64,000 nucleotides of DNA from Roseiarcus sp963823165 (GTDB taxonomy: Bacteria; Pseudomonadota; Alphaproteobacteria; Rhizobiales; Beijerinckiaceae): the NCBI GenBank assembly GCA_963823165.1, contig CAWGKV010000044.1, forward strand, positions 62,001-126,000, in the 5' to 3' direction. Within the stretch, counting starts at the first letter, position 1, and each line of letters starts with the position of its first letter. A model generated the notes under the pieces. The model was not told the origin of the DNA, searched no databases, and saw only the letters and a program-made list of their open reading frames with translations. Made by a program: the position numbers and the translations under genes. Shown here in pieces: positions 54,583 to 64,000 of this stretch.

Positions 54583-56492
54583 GTAGAGTCGAGGAAGGGC
54601 GCGGTTGCTTGGGCCTTGCGGCGTCGCCCCGTTTCCCTTCCCCGCTCATCAAACCGGACGTGCCCGATTAAGGCATCCGGCTTTCCGACTGATTTCATCG
54701 TAAGGCACACGGCGGCGGTCCAATTTGCACGCGGTAGAGACGCTGCACGCCGAGGTCCCCGAACACTTTCGTGTAAGGGAACCGTCGGACGCCGCGCCCT
54801 GGCTCCTTGTGCCGTCGAGCGAGGAAGTGCCGGACGCGGTCATGGACGTGATGATCGACGGCCCGATACGCCAGCAAGCGCGAGCCATAGCCGAAATACG
54901 CCGACCAACCGGTCAGAAGCCGGTTCAGTCGAGCGCGCACCTCGGGCCATGGCCCTTTCTCGCCGGGTCTCAGGAGATCGCCGATCTTGGCCTTGATCCG
55001 CAGAACGCTCTTCTTGGACGGGCTTGCGCCCGGATACCAATGGCCGTCTTTCCAGTCGCGGTGCGGGCCGAATGTGTAGCCGAGGAAATCGAAGCGCTCG
55101 TTCCGGGCGTCCCTCACCGAGGTTTTCGCCTCGTTGAGCGTCAGCCCGAGCTTCGTCATCGCCGCCTTCGTCCACGTCAAGGCCTCCTGCGCGCAGCCGC
55201 GGCTGAGGATGACGAAGTCGTCGGCGTACGCGACGACGTGAGCCCGGAACGCTTCGCCGCGTCCGGTGAGACGCCAATGCTTCAGGAAGCGGTTCATGTA
55301 GATGTTGGCGAGCAAGGGGCTCGCGACCCCGCCCTGAGGCGTGCCGCGCTTGCTGGTCTTGCCGCCGCTCATCCGCCGCGTCCCGTCGCCGTCCCGTTCC
55401 TCGACCGGGGCCTGCAACCACATCTTGATCAGATGCAGCACATGCCGGTCGACGACGCGGCGGGCCACCGATTTGAGGAGGTCCGCATGCGGGATCGTGT
55501 CGAAGTATTTCGACAGATCAGCGTCTACGACGTCGGTGTAGCCCCGGCGGATCAGCCGGTGCGTTTCCTTGACCGCATCGACCGCGCTGCGACGCGGGCG
55601 ATAGCCATAGGCGTTGTCCTCGAAGTCCGCCTCGAAGATCGGCTCCAGCACGATCTTGACGGCGGTCTGAACCACCCGATCCCGGATCGTCGGGATGCCG
55701 AGGGGGCGTTCGCCGCCCCCCGGCTTCGGGATCGTCGCCCGCCGCACCGGATCGGCCCGATACGTCTTCGACACGAGTTCCTCGCGCAAGCCCGCCAGCC
55801 ACGCCTCCACGCCCGACGCGTCAATCTGCTCGAAGGTCACCCCGTCCACCCCCGGCGCGCCCGCATTGGCGCAGGCCAGCGCAAAGGCGTGGGCCAGAAT
55901 GTCCTCGCGGCAGATCTTGTCGTAGAGGATGTAGAAGCGGAAGGCGGGCTCCGCCTTCGCCTTGCAATAGAGCTTTCTCTGAAGGCTCCTGATCTTGTCG
56001 GGCGTTTCAAGACTCATCGCCAATCACCCCCTCCTCGCCGTCTTCGAAAGCGCATCAGAAGTCAGGGCCCTTTCCTCCGCCGGAATTACCCGGCCTCACA
56101 GGTCGTACGGCCCTGTCCGACTCCCGCACGGTCCGCTGCCAACACACAGCGTCGAAGCCGCGACCTCCGACCGCGCGGGTCTCCCCCGATTACCCGCATC
56201 ACCCTTCCAACGTGCCGTTCCCATTACCCCGATGGATCGAACGGGTGCGTCTGTCGATTGCTTCCCCGTCCACCCGGCCTTCCCCGTTGTTCCGGCGGGT
56301 CGGCATCCATATCTTCACTTTCGAGGCCTGCTCAGGCTTTACTCACGTTACGGCCCGCTGGATCGCTCAACCGCCCAAAGGCGGCCTTTGTCACGAGGCT
56401 TCAGCCCGGCCAGTCGCCCAGCCAGACTGCTCGTCAGCTACCAGATCAATCGACAACTCTCTGGGCGGAATCTTCCTCCACTGGTGATACAC
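54583..56492 (-). mobile_element. Group II intron
   Basis: The 3' end is clear: after the maturase stop comes a 34-nt domain V (54651-54684; starts AAAGCCGGATG and ends CACGTCCGGTTT, with the catalytic AGC) and a domain VI ending CCTCGACTCTAC. The 5' side before the maturase holds GGGGGAGACCC and other structured segments typical of domain I-III. The 5' boundary is not resolved: a GTGTATC at 56492 is one candidate, but it deviates from GTGYG, and it could lie up to 150 bases further out. Confidence 0.75.
54695..56023 (-). CDS. ltrA: Group II intron reverse transcriptase/maturase
   Basis: A 442-residue intron-encoded protein. RT blocks include RPLGIPTIRDRVVQTAVKIVLEPIFE, YGYRPRRSAVDAV, DADLSKYFDTIPH with a catalytic aspartate, GTPQGGVASPLLANIYM, and YADDFVILSRG with the catalytic pair. 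The thumb/maturase part follows (LNEAKTSVRDARNERFDFLGYTFG). The C-terminus has no HNH endonuclease, so mobility would be endonuclease-independent, toward replication forks. Its RNA supports splicing of the surrounding intron. All blocks look intact. Confidence 0.93.
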   Translation of the reverse strand: MAMSLETPDKIRSLQRKLYCKAKAEPAFRFYILYDKICREDILAHAFALACANAGAPGVDGVTFEQIDASGVEAWLAGLREELVSKTYRADPVRRATIPKPGGGERPLGIPTIRDRVVQTAVKIVLEPIFEADFEDNAYGYRPRRSAVDAVKETHRLIRRGYTDVVDADLSKYFDTIPHADLLKSVARRVVDRHVLHLIKMWLQAPVEERDGDGTRRMSGGKTSKRGTPQGGVASPLLANIYMNRFLKHWRLTGRGEAFRAHVVAYADDFVILSRGCAQEALTWTKAAMTKLGLTLNEAKTSVRDARNERFDFLGYTFGPHRDWKDGHWYPGASPSKKSVLRIKAKIGDLLRPGEKGPWPEVRARLNRLLTGWSAYFGYGSRLLAYRAVDHHVHDRVRHFLARRHKEPGRGVRRFPYTKVFGDLGVQRLYRVQIGPPPCALR

Positions 56493-56690
56493 GCCTTCGG
56501 AACGCGCAGAACAAACATAGAACAACAATGCGGCTTTCCCAAGACATGCCGGTGTTTTTGACTGGAGAGTTAACGAACGTTTGCGACGCGCGTGGTCGAA
56601 TTGCGCCGCCAGCCCTAGCGGTCTTTTCACCGCGGGGAAAGCGGGAAGAAAGAAGGGGCGCAGCAGGCGTCCGTACCCGGCGCTTTTTTG

Positions 56691-58115
56691 TCAGCAGTAG
56701 CCCACGACTGCCTTCAGCTCGAGATAGTCGTCGATGCCGAAATCGGCGTATTCGCGGCCGTTGCCCGATTGCTTGAAGCCGCCGAAGGGGGCGCGGACGT
56801 CCCAGGCGGGATAGTTGAGGTTGACCGTGCCGGCGCGCAGCCGCGCGGCGATCTTCCGCGCATGGCCGATGTCGGTCGACGAGACATAGGCCGCGAGGCC
56901 GTAGACCGTGTCGTTGGCGATGCGGACCGCCTCGTCCTCATGCGCGTAGCCCATCACCGCGAGCACCGGGCCAAAAACTTCCTCGCGCTCGATCGTCATG
57001 CCGGGCCTCACGTCGCCGAACACGGTCGGCCGGACATAATAGCCCCGGTTGAGCCCGGGGGGCCGTCCGGGGCCGCCGGCGACGAGCCTCGCGCCCTCCT
57101 CGATCCCGGCCTCGATGAGACGCTGGATTTTGTCGAACTGCGTCCGGCTGACGACCGGCCCCAGATCGACGCCGGGCTCGCGCGGGTGGCCGACTTTTTG
57201 CGCCGACGCGACTTCGGCGGCGATCGCCAGCGCCTCGTCCTGCCTTTCCTCCGGAACCAGCATCCTGGTCGGGGCGTCGCAGGACTGCCCGCTGTTGGAG
57301 AAGCAGGCGAGGGTCCCCGCCCGCACCGCAGCCGGAAAATCCGCATCCCTCAGAATGATGTTCGGCGACTTGCCGCCGAGCTCCTGGGCGACCCGCTTCA
57401 CCGTGTCGGCCGCCGCCTTGGCGACGATGATTCCGGCCCGGGTCGAACCGGTGAACGAGACCATGTCGACCTCCGCATGGGCCGCCATGACCTGCCCGAC
57501 GTCCGGGCCCGTTCCGTTGACGAGATTGAAGACGCCCGGCGGGGCGCCGGCAGCCTCGACGATTTCGGCGAACAGGATGCCGCTGATCGGGGCGATCTCG
57601 CTCGGCTTCAGCACGACCGTGCAGCCTGCGGCAAGGGCGGGCGCGACTTTGCAGACGATCTGGTTATAGGGCCAGTTCCACGGGGTGATGAGCGCCGCGA
57701 CGCCGACGGGTTCCCTGACGATCTGGCTCGTTCCGCGGATCCGGCTGAATTCGTAATGCTCGAGCGCTTCGATCGTCGCTTCGAGATGCACCCTGCCCGC
57801 CCAGACCTGCGCCTCGCGGGCGAAGGCCATGGGCGCGCCCATTTCCTGGGAAACGGCTTCGGCGAGCTCCTCCGCGCGGCGGTTGTAATGGTCGAGAATT
57901 CTGCGCAGGAGCGCGAGCCGCTGCTGGCGCGTCGTCTGCGAATAGGCCTCGAAAGCCGCCCTGGCGGCGGCGACGGCGCGGTCGACGTCCGCTTTCGAGC
58001 CGAGCGCAATGCGCGTGAACGGCTGCTCGGTCGACGGGTCGATGACGTCCAGCCCGGCCGGAATCGCCGGATCCACCCAATCCCCGCCGATGTAAAACTG
58101 CGCGTGATGGTTCAT
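56691..58115 (-). CDS. NAD(P)-dependent aldehyde dehydrogenase
   Basis: A 474-residue ALDH. Substrate channel and cofactor motifs are ALITPWNWPYNQ, VVLKPSEIAPIS and SFTGSTRAGI; the catalytic glutamate is in QELGGKSPNI and the cysteine in NSGQSCDAPTRML. The C-terminus has PFGGFKQSGNGREYADFG. The substrate is not evident; benzaldehyde-, betaine aldehyde- and medium-chain-type enzymes share this layout. It is preceded by an overlapping 57-aa gene. Confidence 0.9.
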   Translation of the reverse strand: MNHHAQFYIGGDWVDPAIPAGLDVIDPSTEQPFTRIALGSKADVDRAVAAARAAFEAYSQTTRQQRLALLRRILDHYNRRAEELAEAVSQEMGAPMAFAREAQVWAGRVHLEATIEALEHYEFSRIRGTSQIVREPVGVAALITPWNWPYNQIVCKVAPALAAGCTVVLKPSEIAPISGILFAEIVEAAGAPPGVFNLVNGTGPDVGQVMAAHAEVDMVSFTGSTRAGIIVAKAAADTVKRVAQELGGKSPNIILRDADFPAAVRAGTLACFSNSGQSCDAPTRMLVPEERQDEALAIAAEVASAQKVGHPREPGVDLGPVVSRTQFDKIQRLIEAGIEEGARLVAGGPGRPPGLNRGYYVRPTVFGDVRPGMTIEREEVFGPVLAVMGYAHEDEAVRIANDTVYGLAAYVSSTDIGHARKIAARLRAGTVNLNYPAWDVRAPFGGFKQSGNGREYADFGIDDYLELKAVVGYC

Positions 58116-58285
58116 GGGCGCTTCCTCCGCGGCCAGGCGAAGGCTGCGGCCTTGGCGGTGATCGCCACGATGTCGACGCCGCCGCGTTGGAGCCGCCGGC
58201 CGAGCGCGGCAAAATCCTCGTCCTGCGCATGGGCGAGCTTCGCGTTCTCCTTGGCGATCAGGTCATCGGCAATGCGATAGCCCAT
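58112..58285 (-). CDS. Small protein translationally coupled to aldehyde dehydrogenase
   Basis: A 57-residue protein starting MGYRIADDLIAKENAKLAHAQDEDF, with a basic C-terminus. GGGAGGAAA before the ATG is an excellent ribosome binding site, and its stop overlaps the dehydrogenase start (ATGA), so it is almost surely translated and coupled. No family recognised. It could be an accessory or a leader for the dehydrogenase. Confidence 0.65.
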   Translation of the reverse strand: MGYRIADDLIAKENAKLAHAQDEDFAALGRRLQRGGVDIVAITAKAAAFAWPRRKRP

Positions 58286-58641
58286 GGTTTCCTCCCTCGG
58301 CCGGTCTAGAACAGCTCCCGATCGATTGAAACCCTCATCGATCAGCGGACCGAAAAACACAAAGGTCGCACGAAGGGCACACGGCTCGAACTTTCGCGTA
58401 AGGAATGCTCCAGAGGAGGTTGCGACGCCGCCTGCGGATCGTCCCCTTCGCCGGGCCCAGGGAGGCCCCTTCGCGGCTCGGGCGAGGATGGCGGGCTCTT
58501 GACGCACGCTTCTATGCGCGAGCGGGAGGCCCCCAGGCGACAAGCCCCATCTCCACCCCCGCTGCGCCTCGTTTTCGCCGCTGTCGCTGGCAATGAGCCC
58601 GCGGGCGCGGTAGATCGCGACGAACGACGAGGCGATGGTTG

Positions 58642-60508
58642 ATGATCATGCTGTTCACCCGCAGAGCGGCGCTGAAGGCCGGCGCCGGCGGAGCGCTTGC
58701 GGCGCTTCTCGCCCGCCCGCACGCCGCCTTCGCCGACAATTCGGTGGAGACTCACGGCCTCTCGTCCTTCGGCGACCTCGCCCTGCCGCCCGACTTCCCG
58801 CATTTTTCCTACGTCAACCCGCAGGCGCCGACCGGCGGGCTCCTGTCGCTGCAGATCGCCGGAACCAGCGGCAATCAGACCTTCGACACCTTCGACACGC
58901 TCAACATCTACAGCTGGAAGGGCAACGGCGCAGCCGGCATGAGCGCGACCTTCGACACGCTCATGGCCCCGAACGGCGACGAGCCCGATTCGGTCTATGG
59001 GCTGCTCGCCCAGTCGGTCAGTGTCTCCGGCGACAAGCTCGACTACCGGTTCCGCCTGAGGCCCGAGGCGCGTTTCTTCGACGGATCGAAGGTCACGGCC
59101 GCCGATGTCGCCTTCTCCCTCAATGTGCTGAAGGAAAAGGGCCACCCGGTCTACGCTCAGCTGCTCAAGGAGGTCGAATTCGGCGTCAGCCGAGGGAGAC
59201 GACGTGGCGTACGTTCGCTTCGTCCCTAACCGCAGCCGCGACGCCCATCTGATCGTCGTCGGCATGCCCGTATTCTCAGCCGCCTGGTGGAAAGGGCGCG
59301 ACTTCACCGCCGCCACCCTCGACGCGCCGCTGGGTTCCGGGGCTTACCAGGTCAAGACCTTCGAGCAGGGCCGTTTCATCGAATACGGGCGACGGCCCGA
59401 TTATTGGGGCGCCAAGCTGCCGGTCAATCTCGGCCAGAACAATTTCGACCGGCTGCGGTTCGAATATTACCGCGAGCGGCAGGTGGCGTTCGAGGCGTTC
59501 AAGGCGGGCGCCATCAACTATCACGAGGAGTTCACCTCCCGCTTCTGGGCCACGGCCTACGACTTTCCCGCCGCCAAGGACGGCCGGGTGAAGAAGGAGA
59601 CGCTGCACAACGGCGCGCCGTCGAGCACGCAGGGCTGGTATCTCAACACCAGGCGCGAGCAGTTCAAGGACCCGCGCGTGCGCGAGGCGATCGGCCTGGC
59701 GTTCGATTTCACCTGGACCAACAAGAACATCATGTATTCCGCCTACAAGCGGATCATCTCCTATTTCCCCAACACCGACATGGAGGCGAAGGGCAAGCCC
59801 GGCCCGGACGAACTCAAGTTGCTCGAGCCATTCCGCGACAGGCTCGCGCCTTCGGTGTTCGGCGAGCCCTACATTCCGCCCGAGAGCGACGGCTCGGGTT
59901 TCGACCGCAAGCTGCTCAAGCAGGCCTACGAGCTCCTGCTGTCGGCCGGCTGCAAGCGGGTTGGCGAAGCGCTGATGCTGCCGAACGGCAAGCCGCTGAC
60001 CATCGAGTTCCTCGACTTCTCGAGCGCCCTTCAGCCCCACACCATGCCGTTCATCCAGAACCTCAAAAAGCTGGGGATCCAGGCGAACATGCGCATCGTC
60101 GACGCCGCCCAGTACAAGAGCCGCACCGACGCGTTCGACTTCGACGTCGTCACCGCGGCGAACGGCGGCTTGACGACGCCGGGCGCCGATTTGCGGATCG
60201 CCTTCACCTCCCAGGCTGCGGCGCAGAACGCCTCGCGCAATCTGGCGGGAATTTCCGACCCCGTCGTCGACGCGCTGGTTGAGACGATCGCCGACGCCAA
60301 GTCCCGCGAAGCTCTCAACGTCGCCTGCCGGGCGCTCGATCGCGTGTTGCGGGCCGGACATTATTGGGTGCCGATGTGGTACCGCGACACCGCCTGGGTC
60401 GCCTATTGGGACGCGTTCGCGCGGCCCGAGCGCCAGCCGAGGCTCGGCGTCGGCGCGCCCGGCACCTGGTGGTGGGACGAAGCCAAGGCCAAGGCGATCG
60501 GACTGTGA
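58642..60508 (+). pseudogene. yejA: Peptide ABC transporter substrate-binding protein YejA, frameshifted
   Basis: The first ~185 codons carry a signal peptide (MLFTRRAALKAGAGGALAALLARPHAAFA) and SBP family 5 features (FSYVNPQAPTGGLLSLQIAGTSGNQTFDTFDTLNIYSWKG). At about 59189 the frame shifts; the remaining 434 codons (AYVRFVPNRSRDAHLIVVGMPVFSAAWWKGRDF) continue the YejA family to a normal end. One extra C in GTCAGCCGAG (or two missing bases) explains it. YejA binds oligopeptides including microcin C-like peptides and starts the yejABEF operon here. Confidence 0.87.
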
Positions 60509-60553
60509 CTTTGTATCTGGTGGCTGCCGCCGACAGCCGAAGGAGCATCAGCG

Positions 60554-60690
60554 CCCCCCTCTCCCGCTGCGGGAGAGGGGTTGGGGGTGAGGGGTCTGCG
60601 CCGCGAGGCGCTTGTGACCAAGGCGCCTTCGGCGCCCGACCCCTCATCCGGCGCTTCGCGCCACCTTCTCCCGCACGGGGAGAAGGGCGC
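60554..60690. repeat. Pair of palindromic repeats between yejA and yejB
   Basis: CCCCTCTCCCGCTGCGGGAGAGGGG with TTGGGGGTGAGGGG, then CCCCTCATCCGGCG...CCACCTTCTCCCGCACGGGGAGAAGGG: two element types also found at 12546-12721, 41631 and 61946. They fill most of the 207-base intergenic space. Confidence 0.75.
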
Positions 60691-60715
60691 CGCACGACCG
60701 CAGCCGAAGCCTGAC

Positions 60716-61816
60716 ATGCTCGCCTATCTCGTCCGCCGCCTCCTCTTGATGATCCCGACGATCCTCGGGATCATGGCCGTCTCCTTCGCCATCGTTCAGT
60801 TCGTGCCGGGCGGTCCGGTCGAGCGCGCGATCGCCCAGCTGCAGGGCGCCGACCAGAGCTCGACCGCGGCGTTCGGCGGCGGAGGCGGTCAGATCGGCGT
60901 CGGCGCGTCCCAGGCGGCCGGCGACATCTCCTCCCGCTATCGCGGCTCGCAGGGGCTCGATCCGAAGTTCATCAAGGAGCTGGAGAAGCAGTACGGCTTC
61001 GACAAGCCGGCGTGGGAGCGGTTCTGGATTCTGGTGCGCGACTACGCGACCTTCAATTTCGGCAAGAGCTACTACCGCGACACGCCCGTCCTGACGCTGA
61101 TCGAGGAGAAGCTGCCGGTTTCGATCTCGCTCGGCATGTGGATGACGTTCATCTCTTACGCCATCTCGATCCCGCTCGGCATCCGCAAGGCGGTCAAGGA
61201 CGGCTCGCGCTTCGACACCGCGACGTCGGCGGTCGTCATCTTCGGCTACGCGATACCGAATTTCCTGTTCGCCGTGCTCCTGATCGTGCTGTTCTGCGGC
61301 GGCTCGTTCTGGCAGATCTTCCCCTTGCGCGGCCTCACCTCGGACAATTTCGCCGACCTCGACTGGCCCCACAAGATTCTCGACTACCTCTGGCACATCA
61401 CCCTGCCGGTGACGGCGCTGGTCCTCGGCTCCTTCGCCACCTCGACGCTCTTGACCAAGAACTCCTTTCTCGACGAGATCAAGAAGTCCTACGTGCAGAC
61501 GGCGCGCATGAAGGGCCTGAGCGAGCGGCGGGTGCTCTACGGCCATGTGTTCCGCAACGCGATGCTGATCGTCATCGCAGGCTTTCCCGGCGCCTTCATC
61601 GCCGCCTTCTTCACCGGCTCGCTCTTGATCGAGCAGGTGTTTTCGCTCGACGGCCTCGGCTATCTTTCCTACAATTCGCTCATTCAGCGCGATTATCCGG
61701 TGGTGCTCGCCAACCTCTACATATTCGCCCTCATCGGCCTCGTGGTGAACCTGATCTCCGATCTCACCTACACCTGGATCGATCCGCGCATCGATTTCGA
61801 GACGCGGGAGGTGTAG
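60716..61816 (+). CDS. yejB: Peptide ABC transporter permease YejB
   Basis: A 366-residue permease of the YejB/DppB family. The first helix LAYLVRRLLLMIPTILGIMAVSFAIVQFVPGGPVERAIAQL and the long periplasmic loop with YRGSQGLDPKFIKELEKQYGFDKP are diagnostic for YejB. The EAA loop is KSYVQTARMKGLSERRVLYGHVFRNAM. It forms the import channel with YejE. The ATG lies after a repeat-filled gap; the frame extends upstream only through repeat DNA. Confidence 0.93.
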   Translation: MLAYLVRRLLLMIPTILGIMAVSFAIVQFVPGGPVERAIAQLQGADQSSTAAFGGGGGQIGVGASQAAGDISSRYRGSQGLDPKFIKELEKQYGFDKPAWERFWILVRDYATFNFGKSYYRDTPVLTLIEEKLPVSISLGMWMTFISYAISIPLGIRKAVKDGSRFDTATSAVVIFGYAIPNFLFAVLLIVLFCGGSFWQIFPLRGLTSDNFADLDWPHKILDYLWHITLPVTALVLGSFATSTLLTKNSFLDEIKKSYVQTARMKGLSERRVLYGHVFRNAMLIVIAGFPGAFIAAFFTGSLLIEQVFSLDGLGYLSYNSLIQRDYPVVLANLYIFALIGLVVNLISDLTYTWIDPRIDFETREV

Positions 61817-61819
61817 AGG

Positions 61820-63131
61820 GTGGACCGGCGCGAAGCCCCCTTGCCCCAACCTCCTCCTGGGCCTCTCGACAGGCCGTCCTCTTTCGATGCGCTTCGCGAG
61901 GGAGCAGGCGAGTCGCTTCTGCCTTTCACTGACGAAGGCGGCGCCGCCCCTCACCCCGGCCCTCTCCCGCAAGCGGGAGAGGGTGGAGCGAAGCCGACGG
62001 GGAGCGCCCGCCCCTGGCTGAAGCTTTCGCCGATGAACCGCCGGCGGCTCGACAATTTCCGCCGCAACCGGCGCGGCGCCTGGTCGCTGTGGATCTTTCT
62101 CGCGCTGTTCGCCTGCTCGCTGTGCGGCGAATTCATCGCCAACGACCGGCCGCTGATCGCCTCCTACAAGGGTGAGATTCTGTTTCCGGTGTTCGTCGAC
62201 TATCCGGAGGACAAGTTCGGCGGCTTCCAGGCGCGGGCCGACTTTCGCGATCCGTTCGTCGCCAACGAGATCAAGGCGCACGGCTGGATGATCTGGCCGC
62301 CGATCCGCTTCGCCAACTCGACCACCATCCTCGATCCGCCGACCCCGCTGCCCACGCCGCCGACCTGGATGCTGAGCGACGCCCAGTGCCGCGCGGCGCT
62401 GGAAAAGCAGGGCGTCAAGGACGCGGCGACCGTGTCCTCTCCTTGCTGGAAGCTCGAGCCGCTGTGGCTCGGCTCCGATCAGGATGGGCACGACATCGTC
62501 GCCCGCCTCATCTACGGCTTCCGCATCTCGGTGCTGTTCGGACTCATTCTCGCCGGCGTCTCGTCGGTCATCGGCGTGTTCGCCGGGGCGGTGCAGGGCT
62601 ATTTCGGCGGCTGGCTCGACCTCGTGATGCAGCGGGTGATCGAGATCTGGTCGTCGCTGCCCCATCTCTACATTCTCATCATCCTCTCCGCGATCCTGGC
62701 GCCGAGCTTCCTCGTGCTGCTGACGATCCTGCTTGTTGTTCTCCTGGGTGAGCCTCGTCCATGTGGTGCGCGCGGAGTTCCTGCGCGCCCGCAACTTCGA
62801 ATATGTCAACGCGGCGCGTGCGCTCGGGCTCTCCAACGCCAAGATCATCGTCAAGCACGTGCTGCCGAACGCAATGGTGGCGACCCTCACCTTCCTGCCG
62901 TTCATCGTCAATTCGTCGATCAGCACCTTGACCTCGCTCGACTTCCTCGGGCTCGGCATGCCGCCGGGCTCGCCGTCGCTCGGCGAGCTCCTGCTGGAGG
63001 GCAAGTCGAATCTGTCGGCGCCGTGGATCGGCATTTCGGCCTTTGCCGTCATCGCGTTGTTGCTGTCGCTCCTGATCTTCATCGGCGAGGCGGTGCGCGA
63101 CGCGTTCGACCCCAGAAAGACCTTCTCGTGA
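61820..63131 (+). pseudogene. yejE: Peptide ABC transporter permease YejE, frameshifted
   Basis: The frame from the GTG gives a repeat-derived N-terminus, then the standard YejE start at 62033 (MNRRRLDNFRRNRRGAWSLWIFLALFACSL), large periplasmic loop (LEPLWLGSDQDGHDIVARLIYGFRISVLFG) and helices to LLTILL. At about 62733 the frame breaks (an extra T in CTGCTTGTTGTTC); the rest (LFSWVSLVHVVRAEFLRARNFEYVNAARALG) continues to a normal end. From 62033 the length is one base more than a multiple of three. Its stop overlaps the yejF GTG. Confidence 0.87.
61946..61995. repeat. Palindromic element read into the YejE N-terminal region
   Basis: CCCCTCACCCCGGCCCTCTCCCGCAAGCGGGAGAGGGTGGAGCG, same family as at 60557. 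If the GTG start is used it encodes HPGPLPQAGEGG in the YejE N-terminus; otherwise it is leader DNA. Confidence 0.7.
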
Positions 63132-64000
63132 GAGACGCTGCGCCTCTGATCGACGTGCGCGACCTCTCGATCGCCTTTTCGCAGGGAGACCAGCGCCGGA
63201 CGGTGGTCGACCGCGTCTCGTTCCGGCTGGAGAAGGGCAAGGCGCTGGCGCTGGTCGGCGAATCGGGCTCCGGCAAGACGGTGACGGCGCAGGCCATCGT
63301 CCGCCTCCTGCCGCAGCCCGCGGCGAGCTATCCGACCGGCGAGATCCTGTTTCGCGGCCGGGACGTCCTGAAGATGCCGGAGGGGGAACTGCGCGAGATG
63401 CGCGGCGCCGCCGTCACCATGGTGTTCCAGGAGCCGATGACCTCGCTGAACCCCTTGCACACCATTGCGCAGCAGATCGGCGAGATCATCGCGCTGCATC
63501 ACGGGCGGGCGGCGGCGACCAAGGCGCGCATCGTCGAGCTCCTGACCGAGGTCGGCATCGTCGACCCGGCCGAGCGCCTCGGCGCCTATCCGCATCAGCT
63601 CTCCGGCGGCCAGCGGCAGCGGGTGATGATCGCCATGGCGCTCGCCAACCGTCCGGACCTCCTGATCGCCGACGAGCCGACGACCGCGCTCGACGTCACC
63701 GTGCAGGCGCAGATCCTGAAACTGCTCAAGGACCTGCAGGCGAAGTTCGGCATGGCGCTCTTGTTCATCACCCACGATCTCAACGTCGTGCGGCGCATCG
63801 CCGACGAGGTGATCGTCATGCAGCACGGCAAAATCGTCGAGGCCGGACGCACGGCCGACGTGTTCGCCGGCCCGCAGCACCCTTATACCCAGGCCTTGCT
63901 CGCCGCGGAGCCGAAGGGCGACGCGCCGCCCGGAGACAGGAGCGCGCCGACGATCGCCAGCGCCGACAACCTGAAAGTCTGGTTTCCGATCCGGCGCGGC
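63128..64000 (+). CDS. yejF: Peptide ABC transporter ATPase YejF (partial)
   Basis: The first 291 codons of a double-ABC ATPase, cut by the window end. The first domain is complete: Walker A GESGSGKTV, signature LSGGQRQRV, Walker B LLIADEPTTALD and the peptide-transporter tail HPYTQALLAAEPKGD. The window ends at IASADNLKVWFPIRRG, the start of the second domain. The GTG overlaps the yejE stop (GTGA). It powers import through YejBE. Confidence 0.92.
   Translation, partial: MRDAAPLIDVRDLSIAFSQGDQRRTVVDRVSFRLEKGKALALVGESGSGKTVTAQAIVRLLPQPAASYPTGEILFRGRDVLKMPEGELREMRGAAVTMVFQEPMTSLNPLHTIAQQIGEIIALHHGRAAATKARIVELLTEVGIVDPAERLGAYPHQLSGGQRQRVMIAMALANRPDLLIADEPTTALDVTVQAQILKLLKDLQAKFGMALLFITHDLNVVRRIADEVIVMQHGKIVEAGRTADVFAGPQHPYTQALLAAEPKGDAPPGDRSAPTIASADNLKVWFPIRRG

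Noticed and set aside
53754..54710. 318-codon frame through the 189-bp array
   Set aside because: Open because unit lengths are multiples of three; other frames are equally open and no start site or domain supports it.
54695..56023. Diversity-generating retroelement or retron
   Set aside because: The RT has group II intron maturase blocks and a domain V just downstream; there is no template/variable repeat pair or msr-msd.
60644..63880. Very long open frame antisense to yejBEF (over 1000 codons)
   Set aside because: It mirrors codon use of the real genes on the other strand, is charged and low in complexity, and crosses several genes; typical high-GC shadow.

Overview
The window is high-GC DNA from an alphaproteobacterium, most likely of the order Hyphomicrobiales (Rhizobiales). 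The pointers are a fixLJ-regulator-fixK island, hisE next to coaA, deoC next to an ALDH16-type dehydrogenase, yejABEF, and the etfBA-hbd group. Genus is not determined; family calls rest on reading motifs, not on searches.

Layout. 1-5052: a small membrane protein, then an operon of acyl carrier protein, acyl-AMP ligase, LuxE-like and LuxC-like proteins, i.e. a lux-type acyl reductase without luciferase. 5142-12012: a sarcosine/dimethylglycine dehydrogenase-like flavoprotein, a frameshifted orphan soxB, and a CUT2-type sugar ABC transporter on the minus strand. 12122-12880: an IS5-family remnant and palindromic repeats. 12881-15563: hbd, etfA (frameshifted) and etfB. 15903-23493: a dipeptide-type ABC transporter (dppABC plus a fused ATPase) and ptsP. 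23930-27374: fixL-like kinase, fixJ, a one-domain response regulator and a fixK-like regulator, with an FNR/FixK box. 27835-40273: housekeeping genes (rpsO, pnp, cfa, thrC, an M16 protease, a GNAT acetyltransferase, a degenerate GGDEF/EAL protein, an MmgE/PrpD protein) and a group II intron scar. 40379-47499: a class III cyclase with SAM, AAA and TPR parts; its C-terminal TPR module is present four times and is decaying. 48059-53749: deoC, ALDH16 (frameshifted), a TraB/GumN protein, coaA, hisE. 53760-56492: an array of 189-bp repeats and a group II intron with its maturase. 56691-64000: an aldehyde dehydrogenase with a coupled 57-aa protein, and yejABEF, which runs off the window end.

Three themes stand out. 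First, the lux-type cassette keeps its expected carrier serine and both catalytic cysteines, so it should make an aldehyde, but the user of that aldehyde is not in the window. Second, small palindromic elements are scattered between and inside genes. One 97-bp copy split the cyclase and left a 9-bp target duplication whose removal restores the frame exactly. Third, five conserved genes (soxB, etfA, ALDH16, yejA, yejE) each carry a single lesion that can be read as one extra base, so either sequencing error or ongoing gene loss must be considered before inferring lost functions.
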